From Caulobacter sp. Root1455 (GTDB lineage Bacteria; Pseudomonadota; Alphaproteobacteria; Caulobacterales; Caulobacteraceae), in assembly GCF_001426905.1 (NCBI RefSeq), contig NZ_LMFQ01000023.1, positions 324,482-388,481 of the forward strand: DNA of 64,000 nt. The letters are read 5' to 3'. The stretch's first letter is position 1. Each line of letters starts with the position of its first letter. Below the pieces are notes generated by a model. That model was not told the DNA's origin. It did not search any database and worked only from the letters and a program-made list of their open reading frames with translations. This document shows, one piece after another, positions 1 through 9,065 of the stretch. Position numbers and translations under genes: made by a program.

Positions 1-3000
1 TCGGCGCGGGCACGCTGACGCTTTCGGGGGCCAATTCCCATACCGGGGGAACAACCGTCAGCGCCGGAACCCTCGCGGTCGCCAGCGATCTCAATCTTGG
101 CGGGGCGGGCGCGACGCTGACCCTGGACGGCGGGCGCCTGCTGACCACGGCCGGGCTCGCGAGCCAGCGGTCCATCCTGCTGAGCGTCGGCGGCGGAACG
201 ATTGACAACGGCGGCTTCGCCGACCTGTTCTCCGGACCGATCACCGGTCCCGGCGCCTTGAGCGTGACGGGCGTCGGCACGGTGACGCTGACCACCGACA
301 ACAATCATGCGGGCGGCACGACGATCATGGCCGGCGCGCTGCGGCTCGGCGACGGCGCGACCACCGGCGTCATCGTCGGCGATGTCGCCAATGAAGGAAC
401 GCTGGTGTTCGATCGCTCCAACGCCCTGGTGTTCGACGGGGTGATCAGCGGAACCGGCGCGGTGGTCCAGCAGGGGTCCGGCACGACCACGCTGACCGCC
501 GCCAGCAGCTATGCCGGGCCGACCAGCGTCAACAACGGCCGCCTCCTCGTCGACGGGACGATCGGCGGCGCCGTCGCCGTGGCCGGCGGCGCGCGGCTGG
601 GCGGGGTAGGCGTCATCGGCGGCGCCGTGACTATCGCCGACGGCGGGCGTCTGGCGCCGGGCGACGGTCCCGGCGTGCTGACGGTGGGGTCTCTGGTGCT
701 CGGGGCCGGCTCGCAGCTCGACTACGAGCTCGGCCTGCCCGACATCGTCCACCAAGGCGTCAACGACCTAACCATCGTGGGCGGCGCCCTCACCCTGGAC
801 GGGACCCTGAACGTCGCCAACGCGGGCGGGCTGGGTCTGGGCGTCTATCGGCTCATCGGCTATGGCGGCGCGCTGACCGACAACGGCCTTGTGCTGGGCG
901 CGGCGCCGAGCGGCTTCTCCGCCCCGAACCTGGTGATTTCGACGGCGACGCCGGGCGAGGTCAACCTGATCGTCAGCAGCGGCGGCGGGGCCGGGCTGCA
1001 GTTCTGGGATGGTCCCAACACCGCCGGCAACGGCGTCGTCGACGGCGGCGCGGCGATCTGGAGCGCGACGGCGACCAACTGGACGGTCGCCAACGGCGGC
1101 GTCAACACCGCCTGGAAGGGCGGCTTCGCGATCTTCCAGGGCGCGGCCGGCGTGGTGACCCTGGGCGAACCGATCGCCTTCGAGGGCATGCAGTTTCGCA
1201 CCGGCGGTTACCGCATCGAGGGCGGCGGCTTTGGTCTGACCGCCGGGGGCGTCACGATCATCCGGGTCGATCCGTCGACGACGGCGACGATCAACGCGTC
1301 GATCACCGGGGCGGCGACGCTCACCAAGAGCGGCGGCGGGGTGCTCGTCCTGGGCGGGGCCAACAGCTATGCCGGCGGCACGGCGATCAACGGCGGCGCG
1401 ATCCGGATCGGCGCCGACGCCAATCTCGGCGCAGCCTCCGGCGGGCTCGCGCTCGATTTCGGCACGCTGGAGACCACGGCGAGCTTCGCTTCCGCGCGCG
1501 GCGTGGCGCTTGGCGAGAACGGCGGCGCCTTCTCGATCGGCGCCGGCGCGCAGCTGACGCTCGACGGCGTGATCACCGGCGCCGGCCAGCTCGGCAAGAC
1601 CGGCGAGGGAACGCTCGTCCTGACCGGACTCAACAGCCATGCCGGCGGCACGATCGTCGAGGCGGGGACTCTTGTCGTGTCCAGCGACGGCAATCTGGGC
1701 GCGGCGGCCGCCCCCCTCGTTCTCGACGGCGGCACGCTGCGCCTGGGCGCCAGCTTCGATCCCGCCGCGACGCGGCCCGTCGACCTGCTCGGCCTTGGCG
1801 GCGCGATAGACACCGGCGGCTACACCTCGACCTTCGCGCAGGGCATCGCCGGCACGGGCGCGCTGACCAAGCAGGGCGGCGGCGCCCTGATCCTCGTCGG
1901 CGACAACAGTTACAGCGGCGGCACGACGATCAGCGCGGGCGCGCTGCGGATCGGCAACGGCGGAACGACCGGCAGCCTTGCTGGCGACGTCGTCGACAAC
2001 GGCGTCTTGGTCTTCGATCGAGCGGACCAGACCGCCTTCGCCGGCGCGATCAGCGGCGCCGGATCGCTGACCCAGGCCGGAACCGGCAAGACCGTCCTGA
2101 CGGGCGCCAACAACTACGCCGGCGGCACGCTGATCAGCGCGGGAACCCTGCAGATCGGCAATGGCGGAACCGGCGGCGCGATCACCGGCGAAGTCGTCAA
2201 CGATGGAACGCTGGCCTTCAATCGCTCGGACGATGTGACGTTCACCGGCGCGATCAGCGGGGCCGGCGCGTTGCGCCAGGAAGGCGGCGGCACGCTGACC
2301 TTGAGCGGCGCCATGCGCTATACCGGCCCGACGACCATTGTCCGGGGGCGGCTGGAGGCGGCGGGGTCGCTCGGCGCCACGGCCGTCACCGTCGTGTCCG
2401 GCGCGACCTTGTCGGGCGGCGGCTCCATCGCGGGATCTGTAAGCATAAGCGCCGGCGCGCGCCTCGCTCCTGGCCCGCTCGCCGCGCCGGGCAGCCTTTC
2501 GGTCGGAGCGCTCGCCCTGGCGCCGGGCGCGCGGCTGACCTGGCGGCTGGGGCGTCCCAATGTCGTCGGCGGGCGCCTGAATGACCTGGTGGAGGTCGCC
2601 GGCGATCTGACGCTGGACGGCAGGCTCGACATCACCCCGACCTCGGACTTCGCGACGCTGCCTGGCAGTTATCGGCTGATCGACTACGGCGGCGCGCTCA
2701 CCGACCAGGGGCTTGCCTTGGGGGCGCTGCCCGATCGTTTCGCGGCCAGCCAGGTGCAGACGGCCATTCCCGGCCAGGTCAATCTGGTGGCGGTTCGCGA
2801 TGGGCTCGCCCTCCAGTTCTGGGACGGCGGCGACAGTCTCGGCGACGGACGGGTCGACGGCGGCGGCGGCGCGTGGAGCCTCGCCGGAACCAATTGGACG
2901 ACGCCGAACGGCGCCATCAACCAGCAATGGATCTCGGGCATGGCCGTCTTCGCCGGGCCCGGCGGCGACGTCACGCTGGGCGGGGACGTGGAGGCCGTCG

Positions 3001-5144
3001 CGCTCCAGTTCGTCGGCGACGGCTACCGCATCCAGGGCGCGGGACATGTCCTGACCTTCCTGAACCACGCCTCGGGCGTCGGCGGTCTGGTGCGTGTCGA
3101 TCCGGCGGCCACGGCGGAAATCGCCGCCGTGATCGCCGGGACGGCGGGGCTCACCAAGTCGGATGCGGGAACCCTGATCCTGACGGGGAACAACAGTTAT
3201 TCGGAGGGCACGACGATCCGGGACGGCACGCTCCAGATCGGGGCCGGTGGAACCAGCGGCGGGATCGGCGGCGATGTCGCCAACGACGGCCGCCTGGTCT
3301 TCGATCGATCGGACAGCGTGACTTTCGCCGGGGTGATCAGCGGTCTCGGAGCGGTGGAGCAGGGCGGCTCCGGCCTCCTGGCCCTGACGGGCGCCAACAG
3401 CTATTCCGGCGGCACGGCCGTGCGCGCCGGCGTGCTGCAGATCGCGCGAGACGCCAATATCGGCGGCGCGACCAGCGCGCTGACGCTCGATTCCGGGACC
3501 CTGCGCTGGGCGGCGGGCTTCGATCTGGCCGCGACGCGACCGATCACGCTGGGCGCGGGCGGCGGGCGCTTCGACACCAACGGCTTCGACAGCACGATCA
3601 GCCAGGGCGTCGGCGGTCCGGGGGGACTGGCCAAGCTCGGCGCCGGTCGCCTCACCCTGGCCGGCCACAGCGACTACGCCGGCCAGACATCGATCGTGAT
3701 GGGCGAGCTTTCGATCAACGGCTCGATCCGCTCGGCCACGACGGTGGGGCCGGACGGAACCTTGAGCGGCGTGGGCGTGATCTTCGCCAAGGTCGTCAAC
3801 CGCGGCCGCGTCGCGCCCGGCAATTCGATCGGCACGCTCACGGTAAGCGGCGACTATGCGGGCGACGGCGGCGCGCTCGAGATCGAGACCCTGCTCGGCG
3901 GCGACGACTCGCCCAGCGATCGGCTGGTCATCGCGGGCGGGGCCGCGACCGGCTCGACGACGGTGCATGTGCTCAATCTGGGCGGGGCGGGCGCCCTGAC
4001 CACGGGCGACGGCATCCTGGTCGTCGACGCGGCGAACGGCGGAACCACGACCGCCGATGCGTTCAAGCTGTCAGCGCCCGTCCTGGCCGGCCCATACGAA
4101 TACCTGCTGGTGCGCGGCGGCGGCGCCTCCACCGCCTCCGACGACTGGTTCCTGCGCTCGACGACGGAGGCGGGCGGGGAGACCCCGTCCTACCGGCCGG
4201 AAACCTCGCTCTACGCCGCGCTGCCGGCGCTGGCCCTCACCTATGGCCGGTCCCTGGTCGGCACGCTGCACGAGCGGATGGGCGACATGGACCGCCTGGG
4301 GCCCCATCGCGACGATGATCGGGCCGTATGGAGCCGCGTCCTCCTTCGCGACGGCGAGCGCGAAGGCAAGAACGGGATCCTGGGGCAGGGGCCCCGCTAT
4401 GACTACGACTACTACGCGGCCCAGATGGGCGTCGACCTCGTGCACGAGAGCGGCGAGAACAGCGGCCGGTTCGCCGGTCTCTACGCGGCCTACGGCTCCG
4501 GCGACGGCGAGGTTCAGCACTTCACCCAGGCGCGGACCGGCAAGGACAAGTTCAACGCCTACACGCTGGGCGCCTATTGGACCCGTTTTGATCCGACGGG
4601 CTGGTACGTCGACGGGGTCGTCCAGGCCACTCAGTACGACATGAAGGCGCAGTCGGCGCGCCTGGGGACGGTGAAGACGAACGGGTCCGGTTTCGCCGCT
4701 TCGATCGAGGGCGGCCGCGCGCTGCGGACGGGCGCCGTCACGGTCGAACCGCAGGCCCAGCTGATGTTCCAGTCGGTTTCGCTGGACGACGTGACCGACA
4801 TGGCCGCTCGCGTTCACTTCCAGGACATGAACGCCCTGACCGGCAGGCTCGGCGCGCGCGTCGCCAAGACCTGGGATCGGGGCGGCGAAGACGCCGTCTC
4901 GCTGTGGGGCCGGACGAGCCTCTGGTACGAGTTCCAGGGCGACACCAAGGCGGCGTTCTCGTCGGCGAAAGGCTTCGTCCCGCTGCATGCCGACCTCGGC
5001 GGCGAGTGGGTCGAGTTCGACGGCGGGGTCACGGCCGAGGTCAACAGCAGGCTCTCGCTGCACGCCAACGTCCGCTACGAAACCGACTTCGAGGGCCGGC
5101 AGCACAGCTATGGGCTCCAGGCGGGTCTGAAACTGCGCTGGTGA
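1..5144 (+). CDS. Autotransporter with PATR-type passenger repeats and C-terminal beta-barrel (5' end outside window)
   Basis: The reading frame is open from the first codon (position 3), so the true start and signal peptide lie upstream. The passenger is built from glycine-rich autotransporter-associated beta-strand repeats, recognisable by recurring LTGANSYSGGT and AGTLQIGNGGT motifs, which fold as a beta-helix. About the last 300 residues (from WSRVLLRDGER) look like an autotransporter beta-barrel: alternating aromatic strands ending in LKLRW, the terminal aromatic expected of a Bam substrate. It is therefore probably a type Va secreted surface protein. The passenger holds two large homologous units (about 537-1383 and 2345-3213). 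The passenger ligand or function cannot be read from the sequence. Family assignment is secure, biological role unknown. Confidence 0.9.
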   Translation, partial: GAGTLTLSGANSHTGGTTVSAGTLAVASDLNLGGAGATLTLDGGRLLTTAGLASQRSILLSVGGGTIDNGGFADLFSGPITGPGALSVTGVGTVTLTTDNNHAGGTTIMAGALRLGDGATTGVIVGDVANEGTLVFDRSNALVFDGVISGTGAVVQQGSGTTTLTAASSYAGPTSVNNGRLLVDGTIGGAVAVAGGARLGGVGVIGGAVTIADGGRLAPGDGPGVLTVGSLVLGAGSQLDYELGLPDIVHQGVNDLTIVGGALTLDGTLNVANAGGLGLGVYRLIGYGGALTDNGLVLGAAPSGFSAPNLVISTATPGEVNLIVSSGGGAGLQFWDGPNTAGNGVVDGGAAIWSATATNWTVANGGVNTAWKGGFAIFQGAAGVVTLGEPIAFEGMQFRTGGYRIEGGGFGLTAGGVTIIRVDPSTTATINASITGAATLTKSGGGVLVLGGANSYAGGTAINGGAIRIGADANLGAASGGLALDFGTLETTASFASARGVALGENGGAFSIGAGAQLTLDGVITGAGQLGKTGEGTLVLTGLNSHAGGTIVEAGTLVVSSDGNLGAAAAPLVLDGGTLRLGASFDPAATRPVDLLGLGGAIDTGGYTSTFAQGIAGTGALTKQGGGALILVGDNSYSGGTTISAGALRIGNGGTTGSLAGDVVDNGVLVFDRADQTAFAGAISGAGSLTQAGTGKTVLTGANNYAGGTLISAGTLQIGNGGTGGAITGEVVNDGTLAFNRSDDVTFTGAISGAGALRQEGGGTLTLSGAMRYTGPTTIVRGRLEAAGSLGATAVTVVSGATLSGGGSIAGSVSISAGARLAPGPLAAPGSLSVGALALAPGARLTWRLGRPNVVGGRLNDLVEVAGDLTLDGRLDITPTSDFATLPGSYRLIDYGGALTDQGLALGALPDRFAASQVQTAIPGQVNLVAVRDGLALQFWDGGDSLGDGRVDGGGGAWSLAGTNWTTPNGAINQQWISGMAVFAGPGGDVTLGGDVEAVALQFVGDGYRIQGAGHVLTFLNHASGVGGLVRVDPAATAEIAAVIAGTAGLTKSDAGTLILTGNNSYSEGTTIRDGTLQIGAGGTSGGIGGDVANDGRLVFDRSDSVTFAGVISGLGAVEQGGSGLLALTGANSYSGGTAVRAGVLQIARDANIGGATSALTLDSGTLRWAAGFDLAATRPITLGAGGGRFDTNGFDSTISQGVGGPGGLAKLGAGRLTLAGHSDYAGQTSIVMGELSINGSIRSATTVGPDGTLSGVGVIFAKVVNRGRVAPGNSIGTLTVSGDYAGDGGALEIETLLGGDDSPSDRLVIAGGAATGSTTVHVLNLGGAGALTTGDGILVVDAANGGTTTADAFKLSAPVLAGPYEYLLVRGGGASTASDDWFLRSTTEAGGETPSYRPETSLYAALPALALTYGRSLVGTLHERMGDMDRLGPHRDDDRAVWSRVLLRDGEREGKNGILGQGPRYDYDYYAAQMGVDLVHESGENSGRFAGLYAAYGSGDGEVQHFTQARTGKDKFNAYTLGAYWTRFDPTGWYVDGVVQATQYDMKAQSARLGTVKTNGSGFAASIEGGRALRTGAVTVEPQAQLMFQSVSLDDVTDMAARVHFQDMNALTGRLGARVAKTWDRGGEDAVSLWGRTSLWYEFQGDTKAAFSSAKGFVPLHADLGGEWVEFDGGVTAEVNSRLSLHANVRYETDFEGRQHSYGLQAGLKLRW

Positions 5145-5335
5145 AATCGCCGTCGCCGCCGCTCGCCGCCGTTGTGTTCTGCCAACGACCGCCAGGCGTC
5201 GACGAGCGTCCGCGGTGTTTCTCCGTTGAAACATTCCCGGGCTTGGGTCATGCGGTAATGCGTTCACCACAAGGGCGGCGCGCGCTGGCCGCCCCCACTC
5301 TCGGCGTCTTTGGCGCTCCGACGGAGAATGCTCGC

Positions 5336-6202
5336 ATGTGTGACGACGATATCCACCCCGGTCTGGTTCACGATCCCCGCCTGTCGCGCCGGACCTTCGG
5401 TCTGGCCGCCGCCGCGCTGGGCGGCGTCGCCGCGACCGCCGTCCGGGCCCAGAGCCCGGTGGTCGAGAAGGACGTCGAGATCAAGACGGCCGACGGCGTG
5501 GCCGACGCCGCCCTGTTCTACCCGGAAGGCAAGGGGAAATGGCCGGCGGTGCTGGTCTGGCCGGACGTGCTGAGCCTGCGGCCGGTGTTCCGCGACATGG
5601 GCAAGCGACTGGCCGCGGCCGGCTATGTGGTGCTGGTCCCCAACCTCTACTACCGGGCCAAGAAGGCGCCGGTGATCGAGCAGACCTTCGACTTCTCCAA
5701 GCCCGACGACCGCGCCAAGCTGGATCCGATGCGGGCCACGGTGACGCCGGAGGGCACCGACCGCGACGCCGTCGCCTATGTCGCCTTCCTCGACGCCCAG
5801 GCCCAGACCGACAAGGCCAGGAAGGTCGGCGTCCAGGGCTATTGCATGGGCGGCCCCCTGTCGTTCCGCGCCGCCGCGGCGGCGCCGGGCCGGATCGGGG
5901 CGGTGGCCACCTTCCATGGCGGCGGCCTGGTCACCGGGCAGCCGACCAGCCCGCACCTGCTGATCCCCAAGACCCACGCCGAGTACCTGGTCTGCGTCGC
6001 CGACAACGACGACAAGCAGGACCCGACCGTGAAGGACAAGCTGAAGGCCGCCTTCGCCGAGGCCAAGCGCCCGGCCAAGGTCGAGGTCTATGAAGGCGCG
6101 GCCCACGGTTGGACCGTCAAGGGCAGCCAGGTCTACAACGAGCCCGCCGCCGAGAAGGCCTGGACCGAACTGCTGGCGCTCTACAAGAAGGCCCTGGCCT
6201 GA
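5336..6202 (+). CDS. Dienelactone hydrolase family protein, Tat-exported
   Basis: This is a 288-residue alpha/beta hydrolase of the dienelactone hydrolase family. An N-terminal SRRTFGLAAAALGG twin-arginine motif followed by AVRAQS predicts Tat export to the periplasm. The nucleophile elbow is GYCMGG, with Cys170 replacing serine as in classical dienelactone hydrolases, and His257 (AAHGW) is the likely catalytic histidine. ATG at 5336 was chosen because GGAG lies about 10 bases upstream and the Tat motif follows; the frame stays open further upstream without a signal sequence. It is convergent with the TonB receptor gene and shares a terminator with it. The substrate is unknown: the family includes carboxymethylenebutenolidase and generic esterases. 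Confidence 0.88.
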   Translation: MCDDDIHPGLVHDPRLSRRTFGLAAAALGGVAATAVRAQSPVVEKDVEIKTADGVADAALFYPEGKGKWPAVLVWPDVLSLRPVFRDMGKRLAAAGYVVLVPNLYYRAKKAPVIEQTFDFSKPDDRAKLDPMRATVTPEGTDRDAVAYVAFLDAQAQTDKARKVGVQGYCMGGPLSFRAAAAAPGRIGAVATFHGGGLVTGQPTSPHLLIPKTHAEYLVCVADNDDKQDPTVKDKLKAAFAEAKRPAKVEVYEGAAHGWTVKGSQVYNEPAAEKAWTELLALYKKALA

Positions 6203-6203
6203 C

Positions 6204-6254
6204 GATCCAAAAAGAGGAGCGTGGCGCCAGGAAAGGCGCCACGCTCCAGGATCC
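6204..6254 (-). terminator. Bidirectional-looking intrinsic terminator between convergent genes
   Basis: A perfect 13-bp stem (GGAGCGTGGCGCC, 6216-6228, against 6235-6247) has a 6-base loop. Read on the minus strand it is followed by TCTTTTTGG, the U-tract expected for termination of the TonB receptor transcript that stops at 6315. On the plus strand it lies directly after the dienelactone hydrolase stop but lacks a T-run. Confidence 0.85.
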
Positions 6255-6314
6255 GAGGTCGATGGCGAGCGGGAGGTCGGCTCGGCGGCCATCACGCCGA
6301 AGCGATCATTTCGG

Positions 6315-8765
6315 TCAGAACTTGACGGTGAGCGAGGCGCCGTAGGTGGTGGGCTTGCCGGGGAAGCGGACCACGACGTTGGCGTTGCTGCTGACCGCGC
6401 TCCAGTAATATTCGTCGGTCAGGTTGCGGCCCCACAGCGACAGCTCCCAGCCCTTGGCCGGGTCCGAGACGCCGACGCTGGCGTTCAGCAGGCCGTAGCC
6501 GTCGATCGCGAACAGCGGATTGCCCTCCAGGTCGGCCGAGGACTTGCCCTGCCAGCGGCCGTTCAACGCCGCCTGCAGCTTCAGCCCGCTCTCCAGGTCG
6601 TGATCGAACAGCGCGGTCAGTCCGCCCTGGAACTTGGGGCTGTAGAGGAACGGGCGGCCGTCGAAGCTCTGCGACTGGCCGGCGGCGTTGATGCCCGTAT
6701 AGCCCTGCACCTCGGTGTGCAGCCAGGTGGCCGAGGCGATCAGGGTCAGGTCGCGCAGAGGCCGCCAGGTGATGTCGCCGTCCAGGCCGTAGGCCATGGA
6801 CTCCGGCACGTTGGCCAGGCGCGCCAGGGCCGTATAGATCGGGTCGGCGAAATAGACGCTCAGCTGCTTGTCCGTGTAGTCGTAGTAGAAGGCGCTGATA
6901 TTGGCCTGGAGCCTGTGGTCCAGCAGGCCGGCCTTCATGCCGACCTCGTAGGCGGTCAGCAGCTCCTGGTTGGCCGGCGCGTTCTGGGTCGAGATGTTGG
7001 CGGCGTTGATCGGCGTGACGCCGGCCTTGGCCCCGCGTGAGATCGACCCGAACAGCAGGACGTCTTCCGACGCCGCCCAGTCCAGCGCCACCCGCCAGGC
7101 CAGGTTGTCCTCGTCGAGCGTCGAGGTGACCAGGCCAAAGCTCTTCTTGACCGGGTCGAAGGTGTTGCACTGGCCCTGGCTGATCGGCGCGACCAGGCCG
7201 TAGGCGGCGAAGAACAGGGCGCGGTTCACGACGTTGACGTTGGGCAGCATGTTGCCGTTGAAGTCGCGCGAGCAGCCGGCGTAGTCCTGCTTGTCCTGGC
7301 TGTAGCGCACGCCCAGGGTCAGCTTCAGGTCGCTGGTCAGCTGGTGGTCGACATTGGCGAACAGGCTCCAGGTGTCGGTCTCGATGTCGCCGATGTCCCG
7401 ATAGGTGCGGAACGCCTGGCTCATCTGCAGGGCGGTGTAGCCGCCGCTGTTGAACGGCGTGGCCAGCAGGGTCGAGCCATAGAAGCGCACCAGGCCGACA
7501 TTGGCGTTCTGGCCCAGCAGGGTGCGGTTGCTGTCCAGGATCTCGTCGTGGGCGATGTAGCCGCCGACGAGCCAGGCGCCCTTGCTGGTCTTGCCCTCGA
7601 AATGCAGCTCCTCGGCCGAGGACTCGATCTCGCCATGGGCTTTCTGGACCAGCACCTCGTAGGGCGCGCCGCTCCAGTCGAACACCGCGTCGCGGGTCAG
7701 CTTGTTGTAGCTGGTCAGCGAGACCAGCCGCACCGAGTCGGTCAGGTCCCAGACCACCTTCAGCTTGCCGGCGTCCATCCGGTCGTCCTCGCGAGCCGGG
7801 CCACCGATGCCCAGGCCCGTGCCGATGTCCGCGCCACGAGCGGTCGGCGAGGCCCAGTCGGCCTGGCTGGCCTTGGTCGGCGGGTGCGCGTTGACGTAGG
7901 CGACCAGGCCCGGGGCGTTGAACGGACTGGCCGCCGTGGCCGGCGTGAAGCCGATCCCCTGGGCGGCCACGGTGTCGGACGTGTTGGTCCAGCCGGAATA
8001 GGACAGGTCGATCTCGACCGTGTCGCTGGGCTGGAAGGCCAGGGCGCCGCGCCAGCCCAGGCGGTGGTTCTCGCCCTGCCGCTCGCCGCGCGTGTTGCTG
8101 ATCTGCCAGCCCTCGTCGCTGTCCTCGGAACGGAAGGCCACGCGGCCCTGCAAGCCCTTGCCGATCGGGCCGCCGACATAGCCCTCGAAATTGTGGGTCT
8201 GGTAGTTGCCGACCTCGGCGGTGGCCGAGCCCTCGAAGGTCTCGCTGGGCTTGTTGGTCACGAAGTCGATCAGGCCGGCGGTGGTGTTGCGGCCGTAGAG
8301 CGTGCCCTGCGGCCCCTTCAGCACCTCGACGCGCTCCAGGTCGAACATCGGGCCGGTGTTCATGAACGGATAGGCGTAGGCGACCTCGTCGACATAGGTG
8401 CCGACCGTCGAGGTGGCCGACAGGTTGATCGTGTTGAAGCCGATGCCGCGCAGCGTGTAGGTCGGCACGCCCTGGTAGCTCTGCGAGACCGTGAAGCTGG
8501 GGGCGATGGCCGACAGGTCCTTGGGGTCGGTGACCCGCAGCTGCTGCAGGGTTTCGCCGCTGAAGGCCTGGATCGGCATGCCGACGCTGTTGGCGGACTC
8601 CTCGCGCCGCTGCGCGGTGACCACCAGGGTCTCGATCGTGAAGGGGTCGGTCTTCTGGCCCTGGGTTTGACCTTGGGCTTTGCTCTGCGCCCAGGCGGGC
8701 GCGGCCGCAAGCAGGGCCAGCGCCGACGCACCGAGCGTCAGCGCCAAACGCGATGGTCCGGACAT
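6315..8765 (-). CDS. TonB-dependent outer membrane receptor
   Basis: An 816-residue receptor for active uptake across the outer membrane. It has a signal peptide (residues 1-26, ending AAPAWAQ), a TonB-box-like ETLVVTAQRR near residue 45, a plug domain (about 50-165, with VEVLKGPQGTLYGRN and the following GLIDFVTNKP) and a 22-strand-type barrel ending GASLTVKF with terminal phenylalanine. The plug resembles the siderophore/general TonB receptor group common in Caulobacter and sphingomonads rather than the long oligosaccharide type seen at 26123. The start region carries a 21-bp element shared with the acyl-CoA dehydrogenase promoter. Ligand unknown. Confidence 0.95.
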   Translation of the reverse strand: MSGPSRLALTLGASALALLAAAPAWAQSKAQGQTQGQKTDPFTIETLVVTAQRREESANSVGMPIQAFSGETLQQLRVTDPKDLSAIAPSFTVSQSYQGVPTYTLRGIGFNTINLSATSTVGTYVDEVAYAYPFMNTGPMFDLERVEVLKGPQGTLYGRNTTAGLIDFVTNKPSETFEGSATAEVGNYQTHNFEGYVGGPIGKGLQGRVAFRSEDSDEGWQISNTRGERQGENHRLGWRGALAFQPSDTVEIDLSYSGWTNTSDTVAAQGIGFTPATAASPFNAPGLVAYVNAHPPTKASQADWASPTARGADIGTGLGIGGPAREDDRMDAGKLKVVWDLTDSVRLVSLTSYNKLTRDAVFDWSGAPYEVLVQKAHGEIESSAEELHFEGKTSKGAWLVGGYIAHDEILDSNRTLLGQNANVGLVRFYGSTLLATPFNSGGYTALQMSQAFRTYRDIGDIETDTWSLFANVDHQLTSDLKLTLGVRYSQDKQDYAGCSRDFNGNMLPNVNVVNRALFFAAYGLVAPISQGQCNTFDPVKKSFGLVTSTLDEDNLAWRVALDWAASEDVLLFGSISRGAKAGVTPINAANISTQNAPANQELLTAYEVGMKAGLLDHRLQANISAFYYDYTDKQLSVYFADPIYTALARLANVPESMAYGLDGDITWRPLRDLTLIASATWLHTEVQGYTGINAAGQSQSFDGRPFLYSPKFQGGLTALFDHDLESGLKLQAALNGRWQGKSSADLEGNPLFAIDGYGLLNASVGVSDPAKGWELSLWGRNLTDEYYWSAVSSNANVVVRFPGKPTTYGASLTVKF

Positions 8766-8843
8766 CCTTCTTCCTCCCTGATCGCCGCGCCTTCATGGGA
8801 CGCTGGCTTTGGGAGGAGCGTGCGGGTCCGGCGTTGGGCGAAC

Positions 8844-8864
8844 AAGCTATCGGAAATGATAGGG
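8844..8864. promoter_or_regulatory. Putative operator (copy 1) upstream of the TonB receptor
   Basis: AAGCTATCGGAAATGATAGG contains a CTATC-N6-GATAG dyad and lies about 80 bp upstream of the TonB receptor start at 8765. A 20/21 identical copy lies at 10339-10359, at nearly the same distance and in the same orientation relative to the acyl-CoA dehydrogenase. The neighbouring LuxR-family regulator is the obvious candidate binder, which is inference. Confidence 0.6.
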
Positions 8865-8916
8865 GGCGGGTTCAGAGCGCGCGGCGGTTCGAGCCCATCG
8901 GCATTCGCCCACACCG

Positions 8917-9022
8917 GTTGTCATCCCGGCCGTAGCGAAGCGGAGAGCCGGGACCCAGGGCAACCGCGTTGCCCCGGCCCCTGGGTCCCGGACAGCCTCT
9001 GCGAGGCTTCCGGGATGACAAC
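8917..9022. repeat. Palindromic intergenic repeat, GTCATCCCGG family (copy 1)
   Basis: This inverted repeat is bounded by GTTGTCATCCCGG and CCGGGATGACAAC and contains a nested GGGACCCAGG / CCTGGGTCCC pair. The right half is nearly identical, in inverse orientation, to about 50 bp of the copy at 41827. It lies between the stop of the acyl-CoA dehydrogenase and the TonB receptor promoter. Apart from this repeat and the operator at 8844, the 300-bp gap 8766-9065 holds nothing recognisable. Confidence 0.85.
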
Positions 9023-9065
9023 TAATTTTAGCGTCCTGACGCCCTTGGATCGTAAGCCGCTCGCC

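Noticed and set aside
768..3968. A 1066-codon minus-strand open frame opposite the autotransporter
   Set aside because: It is a shadow of the GC-rich repetitive passenger; composition is Arg/Ala/Gly/Asp-rich low complexity and no family features are seen.
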